Shown: positions 1 to 13,318, counted from the first letter of the stretch. The stretch: DNA of 64,000 bases from Rhopalosiphum padi (GCF_020882245.1 NC_083598.1:48769858-48833857), one strand, 5' to 3'. Numbers and translations are program-made. The notes: a model not told the origin generated them from the sequence alone.

Positions 1-290
1 TACATTAACAACTATAATATATTTAATCACATTTAGACAGCGTAAACACTTATGGTTATATTCTATATATGTGATGTATTAATGGTGAAAGAGATACATA
101 TTTTATTAGCTGACTCTCGACAAAATTGATATGTAATCAACATAATTCAACGTGTAGTGAGTGGTGACACTGACCTTTACGTACAACAATGAATGATATT
201 ATATCGTCTCCATACGCTACGTATTTGTATAAGTTTCGACAAATAAAAATATATAGCACTAGCACACGTGTAAATAATAAGTATATTGTA
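1..290. other. AT-rich non-coding DNA
   Basis: I see no coding frame, RNA gene or repeat structure here. It ends at the left terminus of the inverted-repeat element that starts at 291. Confidence 0.6.
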
Positions 291-1007
291 TATACAGAGT
301 GATGCACCAAACATTTTCACTACTTTTATTTAATAATTCAGTTATTCAAATTATGATTTTTCTTATTTTTAAATATACTACAATATCATATTTTAAAATT
401 CTTGAGATTTTTTTTGTAATAAAATATATCTTGTGGAGCTAACTTCTATTTTTCACAAATGAAAAATTTTTTGTATTATAATTTATTTTATAAGTTATTT
501 ATCTTTGTTTAATAACAATAATAGGTCCATATATAACTTCTACCCAATTTCAACCTAACCGTAGAAGTAGTTATGGCTATATAGTATATTGATAGTGAAT
601 TGGTTTTAGTAATTAAAATGAATCTGTTTATCAACATTTATGATTTTTTTTAAAAGACCAAGTATAATAATAATAAACATAAGATCCAATAATATTACAT
701 CTATAATTTATGTTTGTAAAACCATTTTCAGGATTATTAACCTTAGTAAAAACGTTTTAATAATCAGACAATTAAGAAATATAAGTATATTAACATTTTC
801 AAAAAAATATCCACTCAAATTGTACAGTATAAAAGGGAGGTTTTAATTTTTAAAAAGCTTCTTAAGTAGGTAGCAAAACAAATATCAAAAATTTGAAATT
901 GCGATCTTAAAAAGTATATTTAAAAATTTAAAAAATCAGATTTTGAATAAATAAATTATATAAAATGAATCACGAAGTTAAGCATATTTGATGAATCATT
1001 CTGTATA
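291..1007. mobile_element. MITE-like element, TATACAG/TGATTCA family, copy 1
   Basis: The left end TATACAGAGTGATGCACCA (291-309) is matched in inverse by the right end at 989-1007, which reads TATACAGAATGATTCATCA on the minus strand (16 of 19 identical). The interior is AT-rich and has no transposase-like frame; the 68-codon frame at 640-846 looks like chance. A second copy lies at 21230-22011, with similar left ends (both have TAATAATnCAnTTATTCAAATTA just inside) and similar right ends. The flanks are consistent with a TA target duplication, as in Tc1/mariner-type elements, but the flanks are too AT-rich to prove it. The element is non-autonomous and the superfamily is not settled. Confidence 0.7.
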
Positions 1008-2110
1008 AAATAGCATGAATAATTATGAAATTATGTTATTTCCTAAGTGTTGTGCATTTAGTAGTAAACCCGCAATTGGGTAGGTATATAATTAAAGTAT
1101 ATTAATCTGCTAAATACAATTTATAACTGTAGGTATTTAAATAATAATTAGGACTCTAATAATCTATTTTCATATTGATAAAAATAATATGTAAATCAGC
1201 ATACAATAGTAAATATTATTGAAACATAACTTTTTGTTTCACCTTATATGTTCATATTTTAGAAAACAAAAAATTTAATTTAATTTTTTTTTTACATAAG
1301 AATACAATTAATATAGAAAAAGCTGGACATTTAAGTAATGAAAAATATATTAAATGTAAGTTATGAATAGTTATGATAGAAACACTAGGTAACGTCTGAC
1401 TTCTAAATCGATTATTAATAATGTCTTTTTATATAGGTGTTTAATATAATATATCATATACAACGATCAATAATCAAATAATTTTACACTAATCGAATTT
1501 TTCATTGAAAAGAATAATATCATAAAATAATATAATATTGCGTTTGGTTTCACTGGAAATAACGTGGCGTAATATGTACACTCTTATATTTACACAACTT
1601 ATATTTTTCTTTAATTATTGTCAAATATAAAAATAAATAATAAAATAAAATTTACAATCTGCAAAACTAAAAAAAAAAAATATTACTCATGTAATTAAAT
1701 AAATATTGTAAAATGAAAGTTTATATTTTGTAAAATATTTATCTTAAATCGCTTACCCGAATGTATTAAAGTCCTTTATTGGGTATATACGAGATCACAA
1801 ATTATCTTACTATTATAATAAATAGTAATCTATTATACTATTTATTTGGTTTATTTGTACTTCGGTATAATTATGGTTCAGTACACGTAAGTCATATAAA
1901 CAAATCTACTTTTCAAATACTTCCAAAGGAATTATTATTTAATAATTTAGTATAATTAAAAATTAACACCGGATATCTATATTATTAAATGTTTACAACT
2001 TAATAATATTATTAATCAATAATATTTATTTCCATTACGATTTTGTCAACACTGACTGTCGAACATAGACTGAAACATTTTGGAGTGTATAAATCATGCT
2101 TATATATTAT
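1008..2110. other. AT-rich non-coding DNA
   Basis: Only AT-rich text with short homopolymers (for example an A run near 1670). I see no gene, RNA or clear repeat. Confidence 0.6.
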
Positions 2111-2117
2111 GAATGTA

Positions 2118-2209
2118 TGACGTCATTAGCAAATGCGCCACGGGCATTAGTCCTAAACGTTATTTGTTACTCGTTTTACTGGTTATTACTTATCACTTAT
2201 CAGTGATAA
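2118..2209. promoter_or_regulatory. Candidate enhancer-like cluster: CRE plus three GATA sites
   Basis: A perfect cAMP-response palindrome TGACGTCA lies at 2118-2125. About 65 bp downstream are three WGATAR sites within 20 bp: TTATCA at 2190-2195, TTATCA at 2197-2202 and TGATAA at 2204-2209. The last two form the dyad TTATCAGTGATAA. The motifs are plainly visible; that they act together is inference. WGATAR sites are common in AT-rich DNA, so the CRE and the tight spacing carry most of the weight. Confidence 0.25.
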
Positions 2210-2215
2210 CTTACG

Positions 2216-2529
2216 TACAATTTAAATTGCTTATCTATTGCTATTTTTTTTAAAAAAATATATGAATGATTAAAACCAATGTTTCACTATGCTTTTAAAT
2301 TTAAAATATTTCAGTCGTTTGTCTTTAGTAACTAAAACTTGAGTCTTCATCATAATACTGGTTTATTTTATAATTAGTTACTACGAATTTTCTCTAAATT
2401 GATATTTATTTATGTTGAAGAAATTAACTATAAAGTAAAAACTATTATTAGATTTTTGAGTTTTTAATCAATTAAGTACATAATACAACGGACTAAATAA
2501 AATAAGTACCTACCTACGACCAACCTATT
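2216..2529. other. AT-rich non-coding DNA
   Basis: Nothing supportable seen between the motif cluster and the dispersed repeat that begins near 2530. Confidence 0.55.
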
Positions 2530-3062
2530 AAAGGTTGACAAGTGGGTAACGCTCTGATTTACATTAGTTGTCTAGTAGGTCGCTATTATACATATATATA
2601 TATGGGAATATTAAATTCAATGATTATCTAAAACGTTTCTAAATTGAAACGATCGTCAGCCTAAATCTGCAAGTAAGTATATTCCTTGATATATTTTTTT
2701 GATATACCTAGGTAAAACCATTTATTTTACTTTTAATATTTTAGTAGATATGTAGAAAATATTTCATTGATTATATTATTGGTATTAAGTTATTATAATA
2801 ACACATATTTATACCATATTGTATCAACTTATATAACTCAACATTTAATAACGCCTTTCAGTAAGTACCGTAAAATAATGAAAATAGATTTATAGAATCC
2901 ATAGATTATATCTTAAAATAAATCAAAAATACCATTTCGTATAGTAAAATTCATAATAATATAATATACATTAAAATAGTTACCAATAATGTTTATAATA
3001 AAATAATAAAATAATTTCAGATTTTTATGTTTTCAGTATGAATAACTTATGTGGAATCTTTT
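2530..3062 (+). repeat. Dispersed repeat, GATTCTGAGCG family, copy 1
   Basis: The segment aligns by eye with two other places in the window. Its start (AAGGTTGACAAGTGGGT, CATTAGTTGTC) matches 32597-32660. Its middle (GATCGTCAGCCT, then TTGATATATTTTTTTGATATA) matches 32720-32785 and 42720-42790. Its end (TTTTCAGTATGAATAACTTATG, GGAATCTT) matches 43230-43266. The hallmark word is eroded here to GAAACGATCGTC. There is no open frame. It looks like an old, non-coding interspersed element of over 500 bp; class unknown. Confidence 0.7.
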
Positions 3063-4740
3063 ATTTAATTCCAAGATCTTTGACCGATTGAATAATATTT
3101 TATCGAGATGTATAGAAAAAAAACTAAAATAATTTAAAATTTGTCATGACTTTAAATAGTTCAAAATTAGCTCAATATTTTTTAGAATGTTTTCATATAA
3201 TGAAAATGTCAAAAATGTCAAATATTTACTGTTTTGTTTTTCTAAATACAACAAAATAGGTATCAACAATTATTTGAGGAGAAATATCCAATGATTAGGT
3301 TAAAAATGTTAACAAATGTAATGTGCATAACAATTTTATTTGGTTCTCCGATAGAATTTTCTTTTTTTTATATTGAACAACTTATAAAGAACCTTGTATT
3401 AAATTCTCAAATTATTTATTAAAACAAAACATTTTATGAAAAATAAAATAATATAACAATTTGTACAATTTTGAGATTTCAACAAAATTCTAATTTTAAA
3501 CGCGAGAAAATAGATTCATTGGAAAAGTAGTGGCGTAGTTACACAAAATAAAAGTGCACATATGATAGTATTACTATGTTACGGGTAAAATATGAAAATA
3601 AGAATACAACAGTATAGCGCCATCTGTTTAGTAAAATAAAATTTAAAATATTTTACCGGTTGAACGCAGGTAATACGAAATATAAAAATAAATTAGAATA
3701 ACATCTAACCAATTTTTAGAAACGAAAATTATAGATATTTATACCAATAAAATGAGAAAAATCACAATAATTGTCGATAATAAACTGCATGTATGTTAAA
3801 AAAATCAACATTTCAGAACGTGTTTATGTTACAATTAAAACGGTTTTTCTGATAAAATGTCGACTAATAGACGATAATATTAATTATTAATACTTTAATA
3901 AATATTTTCAGGAGGGAAAATTATAAAAAAAAATATGGTACTTATATCATATTAAGAAATATATTAATTCAAATAAATGTAGGTAGTTATAGGTACATAG
4001 TTTATAAAACATGTGCTTAAAAATTTTATTATAAATTCGAAATTGACACAAATTTGTATTACCAGGCATAGCATAATTAGTAATTAATAATTATAACTAT
4101 TAATTACTTAATTCACAAAATAATTGAATAAGATTATTTGAAATGAAAAAATATAATATATACACTAATATTTTAAATTTTTAGGAAATTAATACGTTTT
4201 CTTAGCCTTAGTAATATAAATAAAAGAAATATCTGAAAACAAAATATATACTTATAATAGAAATGATGATTTTGGTTAGATACTTCAAAACGACAAACTA
4301 TAAATATATTCAACGGATTGGCAATAAATATGAATTTATTGGAGCAAATAAACATCGCTTAAAAGATATGACTAGGAAAAAAATAATTTTATTTATTATA
4401 AATAATAATATATAATGGCTTTTGTAATTTATTTAGAATTTATTTAATGCATATAATATGCACACTATTTTATATCTATAATATACTGCATGATGTTTCT
4501 AAAGAAACGATTTTTATAAATTTTGGGTTTTGCACGGATTAATTTCTGGTCCCAATGTACCACTTAGGTATTCGTACAGTACGGACATATAATGTATTTT
4601 TACCACCATTTCAAAACCAAAGATAGTTAAAATTACAATTATAACAAATATATTTCCGCTTAGAACACAAAACAGATTTTAATTTTTTTTTTTTTTAAAT
4701 TCATGATTTCGTGATTTAAAAAGGCAAAATTAAACCTTGT
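3063..4740. other. AT-rich non-coding DNA
   Basis: No coding signal. AGTGGCGTAGTTACAC at 3531-3546 looks like one end of a hAT-type element, but no matching opposite end was found nearby, so it is not called. Confidence 0.5.
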
Positions 4741-4744
4741 TTTC

Positions 4745-4838
4745 TCTCGTCATGCCGGACCATGATAAAGTGAGGATAGGAATCCCCACATTACAAAATC
4801 GCCACCCATCGATCCCTGAGTCCATTAAAAAAAAAAAA
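4745..4838 (+). mobile_element. Probable retroposon 3' fragment with poly(A) tail
   Basis: A sharply more GC-rich stretch of about 80 bp (including CATGCCGGACCATGATAAAG and CGCCACCCATCGATCCCTGAG) ends directly in a run of 12 A at 4827-4838. An abrupt composition change ending in an A tail is the usual look of a 5'-truncated LINE or SINE insert. A short open frame across it would read VRIGIPTLQNRHPSIPES, which I cannot assign. A convincing target duplication is not visible. Confidence 0.4.
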
Positions 4839-6168
4839 TGCCCAAATATGAATTATTGCCGTATCACACTCAATATAATGATATATGTACGATATTCAGA
4901 CTTGAACATTTAAAAGCAAACGGTCGCCGCAGGTTATAATATTTATACAATATGTATCATATGAAAACATTCCGTAACAATATAATATACTGAATAACCC
5001 AATCGACATACGTGCTTGTCGTGATATAAAACTATAATACTATATCCGTACAAGGTGCAATAGCACTATTACGTAATATACCTACTAAACAGCATATTAT
5101 TTGTTTGTACGTCGTGTACCTATCGACAATCACAATTTATTGAACTTTAAAACTTTAACAGCAGTACACGTTATTGGGAAAATAAAATAAAGTGTATGAA
5201 TATACGACAAATTATACCACTCGAACTAGGTAAACTTAAAATAAATTTATTATTTTATATTCAAAAAAAATTTTATTTTATTTTTTGGTCGTCTTACAAC
5301 GATATTTTAGGTCTTAAACAAATTACCTATACAATTAACTTATTCGACTAACACAACTGTACTAGTATTCAATACTATGTTTATTCACACTTCATATTTT
5401 GTAATATAATGTACAAGGTATCAATCCGCACTGTGAAGAATAAAATGTAAAGGTTAGGTTAAAACTATAACGTAGACACAATACGATCCGATAGATTCGG
5501 TCCTATTGGGCATCTTAGTACTGAAAATCTCTGATCTACTACAACCATATAATAACACGATATTAATAATATTATGGTTTAATGGTTTGTACTGTATACG
5601 ATCATGATACCATTTTACTTACATTTTCAACACTAAAATTCATATATATATATTTATCTATTTCATAAAGTGACGACCGTCAACCTATTGTCAATATTGT
5701 CATATGCAGAAATTGTTAATCAGTTTATGTAGAATATATTTTATACATAATAATATACAAATATGTATATGTATGTACGCGTTTGATTTTAAGTACGAAA
5801 AAAATTCTTGAACATCAACATAGAGCTTTTCATTAACCCTCGAAATTATAGTATTTAAACTTCAAAGTGATATTTACTCATACACAAACTTTTTACTCCG
5901 TAATTTATTTCAACAATAATATTAATATTATATAGAATACGTTATAATTTGTTATTTTTACATAATATTCTGGTTATTCTACCTATTTTGACATAACTAT
6001 CGTTTTAATAATTATATATAATATATAATATTTACCTCCACGATAGGTAGAACTATAAACATATTATATTTTATCGATATACCATATACACAAACACAAC
6101 CATCCACAACGTAACAATAACATTTATATTTATTATATTAGTATTATTATATCAGTAGACAATGGTAA
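4839..6168. other. AT-rich non-coding DNA
   Basis: No gene or structured repeat found; only AT-rich text with short AT dinucleotide runs (for example near 5643). Confidence 0.55.
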
Positions 6169-6434
6169 AAAGGGCACAAGTTAATTGTTTACAAAATAGA
6201 GCCCTACAATAGATCCACTTTTTTTTCACTTTAATTGTTAGTTCAACCCCCATGGATTTATGCCCCATAAGTCAGTGATATATATATATTTCCTAATCAA
6301 AAAAATAAAAAATAGACAATTTTCACAGCATTTTCCATTTTATGTTTAGTATTAAGGGATATAATGAAGTATTAATTATGTACCATTTCTATGCATTGGG
6401 TATAAATAGGTATCTAATATGACTTGTGCCCTTT
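6169..6434. mobile_element. Small inverted-repeat element (GGGCACAAG ends)
   Basis: AAAGGGCACAAGT at 6169-6181 is repeated perfectly in inverse as ACTTGTGCCCTTT at 6422-6434, defining a unit of about 266 bp. The interior has no coding frame. A perfect 13-bp GC-containing inverted repeat at this distance is unlikely by chance in AT-rich DNA. The true ends may lie a few bases outside; the outer flanks are only loosely similar. Confidence 0.55.
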
Positions 6435-9400
6435 GTATCGTAAATAGTATTTAAAATATTTAAGTAAATAACAGCATATATAATATTATAAATAAAATAA
6501 TTACTATGAAAAATGTTAATACGATAAAATAAGTAAAATTATAAAACATTGAAAACAGCATTCATACTGTTATTATAATGATTAATATTATAATATACAT
6601 AATAAGCTGTCCAAACATTATTTACCTAGAAATTCTGTATTTTAAATCACATTTCCTTTAAATTTATTCGAGTAGAAAAAGCTTAAGAAACACGTATACC
6701 AACATTATTCTTTGCTAATTACACACTGAGCAATATAATGAATTCAGCAGTGTATAAAAATGTATTTTAGAAGTATCATTATTTTTATTCGCGTAAAAGT
6801 AATTATAAGTAAAGAAATTCTATCTTTTTAGGAATGAAATATTAATTTTAATCGTATCTTGTTTCTTTTGAAATACAATTCGAAGTATGAATAAAAGGTT
6901 TTACAAGTTAAAACTTGGGGGATTCACGAACTGTACATAATTAGGTACCTATATACCTACGTAATAAAATAATAAATGTAAACAATTTGATCTTATACAA
7001 TTTAAAACAACACTAATTACGTTTCTATGTTTAGAACTAGGTCAAACAATCAATATAATATGTTTAGAAATTGTAATATGTTATACCATACATAAAAAAA
7101 TAATGAAGGTATATGAGATATAAACTTAAATGTACATAATAACAATCTCAATACATCTGCGATATACAATATTATGATGAATTATTAAGTACACATTTTA
7201 AAAGTTTCAACTTCAAAACATTATAAGTACTTGTACTTTTTTTTAATTTATTGAAATAGTTATGGCTTTTGTTTACTATTAATTCAGGATTACTAGCTCT
7301 GGGTAAATCTGAAATGCAGTCACTGCATCTCTCAGTAATTTAAACAGGCTGAAGAGCAATACATCAAATAATTAGATCTTATAAAAAAAATTAAAAAACC
7401 GGTCACTATATATATATAATTTATACTATAATTATTATTATAAGACTTTTTGCATTAATTCAATACTCTAAATTCAAAGATAAATTGTATAGGGCCAATA
7501 GACACAATTTAAGATTACAGATTATGTTATATAATATTTCATTTATAATATATACCTAAATTTTCTAAAAAATATTTTTATCATATATAACAGTTATAAT
7601 TTTTAAATTCAATAGTACCAACTAATTGTATCTATATACCTATTATGACCGCTTATAACTTATTCAATCATAGCAGTATACCTTAAATGTTATAGACACG
7701 GTGTTCAAGTTATATCAACGGATAAAAAGTAGGAAAATAGGTAGCTTAGAAAATTCTCGAAATTATGTGTAATTAATTTTTAACAATAATATAATAAAAT
7801 TATAATATGTATACGATACAATATTGTGAACAGTTATGTGTGTTCTATGTTCGTCGAAATATTACACTAATTTATAAATATTATAGAATCGTACGTATAT
7901 CGTACAATTTTATGACGATAATGAAATGACATACAATTTAATTTTATTTGTTACTGGATATTTCGATAACATTTTTATTTATATTTAAAAATGTCGGATT
8001 GTCGTGACACACCTATTAATGTATAATATGTACACAACTACGAAATAGCGTTATACCTATATAATATTGTCCGAAACCAAGTTTAAGAGTCCTAAGTGCA
8101 TTAAGGCTAATACAGTTGATTTATGTGAAGCACGTGCGCTGTCGCTGGAAAAGAGAGGAAAAATATAATAAAAACGACAACGCAATGACTATACAGTATA
8201 CACATACAACGTTGTTGAAACTAATTTTTTAACATCCGTTAAGCGTTAGTTTTACATACAACTATACACTAATCACATTCGAAGTTTCTCAAACCATTTA
8301 TCAGTCATTACCAAATGATTAGGTAGGTATATACAAAGTACCTACTCCTAAAATATTATCCATGCATACAACAATAAGTTAAGTGACGAAAAGGCTCATT
8401 TATGCACGGCCGATGTATGAGTTATATTATTATAAATTATAAATTATATATATTATATATAACGTATGCTGTACAATGTACATGCATCATATGGATATCT
8501 CCAAAACTGTATTATTGTAGGTATAAAATTGTGATTAATATAAAAATGAAATACATGATTAAGGATCAAAATAAAAATATACCCGTTTTAAAATTCGGAT
8601 ATATATATTTATACAATACGAGTATGTACCTATTTCAATATATTATATATGTATATATAAATATACATTTGCTATTCAAATAAAATAAAATAATTTTTAT
8701 ACCTATATGTAGATCAACTTATCTATGATGAGTAGGTATTTATTGATTTCCCTAAACTCAAAGTATACAAATGAAAAAAGCATCGTGCATTACTTAAAAT
8801 ATAAGATTTCTATCCACCATTAATGTGAAACATTTTAAAATTAAGCATTAAAACATTAAGAAAGGTAATTGGGTAAAATAAAAGATATGATGGTCATTTA
8901 TTAATTACATTTTATTTTTTGTCTGTGAGCTTCAAAAGCTTATCAAAAATATTCAAAATTCAATTTAAAATTATGCTCACTTTTACATTTTTTCGCCAGT
9001 CCACCTTTGTGTAGTTTTATATAGGTAACAGGTACCTGTCTTAATTTTTCTTGATATTCTCGACGACTATACTGGAAATTTGATATTGTAAAGTGCAACG
9101 GCCAACGAGTGTTAAATTTCAAATCTAAAATGATGGTGCTACTTCGTGAAACTGAGTGATATTTTTTAGTTCCAGAACAAATGTTTGTCGGAAAAACACA
9201 TAAAAATACAATGTAAACCCATCATAATACGCATTTAGCCACTACACTCGTTCTTCGAAAAGTAAAAAGAAATCATAAATTCGCTCTGCTGTATATATAG
9301 TACATATATTCAGTCAATGTGTACCTCATAATTTAGTAGTTAACTGTGAAGAATTCGTTTAATTTAAATTGAATGATAAGTCATTGTACGTATATTATGG

Positions 9401-9477
9401 GGTGGAAATCGAGTTAGAGCAGTGATGGTCTATCAGAATATAATATTTTCTAATCATATTTTATTATATATTTATAA
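6435..9477. other. AT-rich non-coding DNA
   Basis: Mostly featureless. ATGCAGTCACTGCAT at 7314-7328 is a short perfect dyad. The part from about 8980 to 9350 is less AT-rich and has a TATATATAG word near 9292, but no coding frame or paired repeat. The 93-codon frame at 8402-8683 is Tyr/Ile-rich and looks like a chance frame. Confidence 0.5.
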
Positions 9478-10060
9478 TAGGGTGACCATTTCAAAAAATA
9501 AAAATAAAATATTTGATAAAAAAAAAATAAAAATAAAATAGCCTTCCACCAAAAAAGCCTCTCCATTTACATTCATACACATGCACACAATTATTGTAGA
9601 GTATAAAAAATCTGTGTCATATTACTAACAATTTAATTTGTATTACTTTATCCTTTTTGAGTTAACTAACCTAACCTAAATAATAAAAGTGTTAAAATGT
9701 TAGGAATATATTTTTTTTATTATCATTAAACAATATATATATAATAATAATGTTGCATTTCAAAACTAATAAAACATTTTCAAACAATAAAGAAAATTTA
9801 CTTTTCATTATTAAACATTATCACTTATTTAATTGTTTATCGGTTTATCGGTTTAAAAACTGTTATCTGTTCATATAACTGGTTTAGATTTGTTTCATAC
9901 ATTGATTTATTTTAAAGATACAGTGTAATAATATGTAAAACGGTATTAAAACGGGACCATCATCTAAAAACGGGATAAAATTGTCCCGTTCAAAATTTTA
10001 CAACACAACGATGATCAAAATAGGGACAATTCCGTTTTAAACGTGAGTCTGGTCGCCCTA
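9478..10060. mobile_element. hAT-like non-autonomous element (TAGGGTGACCA ends), copy 1
   Basis: The left end TAGGGTGACCAT at 9478-9489 is mirrored by the right end TGGTCGCCCTA at 10050-10060, which reads TAGGGCGACCA on the minus strand (10 of 11 identical). Near the right end are repeated CGGGA/TCCCG words (AACGGGATAAAATTGTCCCGTT), a likely subterminal binding region. A second copy, with the same start and the same subterminal block, is at about 37667-38180. There is no transposase frame. I do not see a clean 8-bp duplication, so hAT membership rests on the terminus style. Confidence 0.65.
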
Positions 10061-13000
10061 ATAATTTATTTATTTTTGTTATTGTTTTCGTTTCTATCAT
10101 TACTATGGGATGTTGAACTAATTATTTTTATTATACAAAAATTATATTATTTCATATATCATTACTAGCTGTTAATAAATTATAATTTATATAATAAGTC
10201 AATATACCGTGGAACGATGCGAATAAGTTGATGCAGCATATATAACTTAAAAAATAATCTAAACATATTAAAATATCATCGTGTCATGGGTCATGACAAA
10301 ATGTTTCAATCCTTACTCATTCTTATGAATAATATTATTTTAAATAATAGCTAAAAACCTAACTAAAATCGTTATATTGTTTAAAATTTTTACAATTAAT
10401 TAAAATTTGAACTTAAATCTCTAAACAATTTACAAAAAAGTAATTTTAATAGGCACTTGTAGTTTATAGTTTCTAGGAATATTTAAAAAAAAAAATAATA
10501 ATTTAAAAATAAAAACGTAGGAATTACCAGCTTAACTTATTTATGAATAATTTTTATAAATGTATATCATTATGCTGCCCTTTTGGTCTGAAAATAATAT
10601 AGATGTAGTTCTAAGTGAATGAGTCGATGACTGTTATAGATTATTATTTTATACTTAATGTATCATATTATATTGTTCAGACAATTGTTTTACTATAACT
10701 ATTTGTAATATTATATTTTTAATTACAATAAAAAAATCATAGAATTATACTCAAAATTAATTATTAAATTGTATTTCACAGTATATACTACATATTATAA
10801 ACATATTATATACTACTTGTGGCATGCACTCCGAAGATCAGATAACCTCAACTCAATGAATCGTTTTAAGAGCTAATTAGTAATTTGTCATAATTTAAAT
10901 AATAATATACATAGATAGTCTTGGCACGGAAAGCAAAGCAAATACTATTTCATGCCTACAGTATAACTTGTATAACTAGATACCTACCATCTTTAAATCT
11001 CTAAATTTATTTTTGGTAAACAATATAATATATTATGTTGCACATCAACATAATTTTATTCAGAAATAAAAGAACTCCGTGCCTCGTCATAGATTTCATA
11101 AAAAGGTTTCGAAAATCATATTTATTTATCCACAATTTCTGTAAATGTTGAGGAAACAAAACTTTATATAAGAACTATTGTATTGAGTATTTTTATGGAG
11201 GTCTGACAACTACTGGTACACGGACGTTAGTATGAAACAAATAAAATAATATTAAACCTTTCCTATTATACTGTGGTTCTATAAAATGTAATATACAGTG
11301 TATTGCAAAATTTTAGATATAAGTAAGTAAAAATAACTAACAGTAATAACATTTATGATGTATGCAATTCTGTATTTTTAAACAGGTTTTTATTACCAAA
11401 TTATTAATAGGAATACAATTTTATTTTATTATTTGGGCGATAAATAATCTGAATGTATTGTCTAAGATATATAGTATGATATCATATGATCGGTAACTGA
11501 TGGCCCGTGGGTCGTTACTCGTTAAAATATTTTATACGACCCGCTCCAAAATTACAATTAAATTTAATATTAATTAAACATTATTAAAATAAAACTATAC
11601 AATTTTAATTTTTCTCTAACTCTACTCGAGAAACTTTTTAAATATTTTAGTTTCAAAAAATATTCAATCCATGGTTTAGCCATTGATAACCAAACTAATA
11701 TAGAGTAATACAATTAATGTAGTTTAGAATATAGCACATTATGTCTTATAAATAATAATTAATAACAGTAGATTAAATACATCGCTGTAAATTTAATATT
11801 AATTATTTAAATAAATTTACAAATTTTAGGTATCAGAAAAAAATCTTCACGCAATCGTTTTAATAAATCATACCGATTATTTCAACTGATGAAAAAAATC
11901 TATAAATAAATAGAATTAAAAAATGTTCAATGGTTATTATTTATTAATATTATACCAAACTAACACATAAATATTAAAAAAAAACTTATCATGTAGGCTC
12001 ATCAATAAACAACGTGTGTGTAGTAATTATTATCGTTTTTATTTTATATAAATAATATGAAATCCATCTTATATCCATTTTTTTTTTTGTATGAAGAATA
12101 TGTAGTTAATTATAGAACTAATAGCGAGTAATATAAATTATAGAATTTGTTACTTTTATTTCTTATACAATACTAATCATAAAATTATTATTTATTATGG
12201 TAAAATGCTTTATATACATAAACGCGGAAATAAGAAATTTAGTTTTATATGTTAATAATAATAATAATAAACTATGTTATGAAAAACATAGTAAACTTAC
12301 AAAGTTACAACGCAAGTATAATATATTGTTAAAGTTGTAAAAGTTTCCGGCAGTTCTAACCGGAAAGTTATTAACAGAATTCAACGAGTATACGTCATCG
12401 CATACCTGTTACCTGTCAATAAAAATTATTTAAAGGTAATAATCTACTAAAATGTATTACATTTAAAGGAATTCTCTTTTTAATTTTTACAATTTGTAAA
12501 ATTTTTTAAAGAATATTTATTAGTTTTATCCTACTAAAATTATATTTGTATTATTTTTAATATTGATAGAAAATAAAAATAAAAAATATAAAAATATGTT
12601 ATAGAATTAATCAATTACACACAATCAGCTATTGTTTTTGATAATTACGTAAGATTATTTTTTTTCCTGGTACTTACTTTTGAGAAAAGAAAATTGATAA
12701 AAATGACATTAAATATAGTATACAAAGAAAAATTGTTCATAATCTATATATACGATTATTCAAAACTTTTTAAATTATTTCAATATTTGTTACGAATCAC
12801 GTTACGCGAATAACCTATAATACTATCTACTGTATGCACTATGAATGTATCATACATACATATTACATAACTACATAAGTATTATACTACAAGTAGGTGG
12901 TTTTAAATTCCTCGGAATATAACTAACAATCTAAATATGACTTTTTGATGAATTACGCATCTCTATTTATGTATTAATTCTATAATATTATAATAGGTAT

Positions 13001-13294
13001 ACATAGTTTTCTTGCGATCTATGTTTGTAATTTACTAACATATATTGTACCTAATTAATATTGTGGTTAATATTCAAAATATTTCGCGTAGATAATCGCG
13101 CTTCCGCTGAACGGTGAAAAATCAACTTTATCTGTAAATAATTATTCGGTAACAATATAACGTAATACCTGTTTTTAACAGTGATTTACTCAGAAATATT
13201 ATTATAATGATATATATATATTTAATATAACATTATCATACCTAGTAATTGAAAACTTATTAATATAATATATTACCTTTAAGCCTAAAAGGAA
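10061..13294. other. AT-rich non-coding DNA
   Basis: No gene or paired terminal repeat recognised. GGCCCGTGGGTCGT with ACGACCCGC at about 11503-11545 resembles the interior of a hAT-type element, but without ends. An AAT microsatellite lies at 12253-12270. Confidence 0.5.
12253..12270. repeat. (TAA)n microsatellite
   Basis: Six uninterrupted TAA units. Confidence 0.8.
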
Positions 13295-13318
13295 AGATCA
13301 AAGGTCACGCGTGCTGAC
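13295..13318 (+). promoter_or_regulatory. Candidate nuclear-receptor DR1 next to Maf/AP-1-like half site
   Basis: AGATCAAAGGTCA at 13295-13307 is two receptor half-sites in direct repeat with one-base spacing, close to the HNF4/RXR-type consensus. Four bases on is TGCTGACTC (about 13312-13320), a Maf-type half site containing an AP-1 core. The pairing is visible; function is inferred. No promoter or gene is recognised next to it. Confidence 0.25.

Noticed and set aside
3531..3546. AGTGGCGTAGTTACAC, hAT-terminus-like
   Set aside because: No matching inverted end was found within about 3 kb.
8402..8683. 93-codon plus-strand frame
   Set aside because: Dominated by Tyr, Ile and other AT-codon residues, no motif, and within the length range expected by chance in AT-rich DNA.
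9292..9316. TATATATAG followed by TCAGTC, promoter-like
   Set aside because: The spacing (about 20 bases) is too short for TATA to initiator, and no frame follows.
11503..11545. GGCCCGTGGGTCGT and ACGACCCGC pair
   Set aside because: Resembles hAT subterminal text, but no termini were found and the inverted pair is short.
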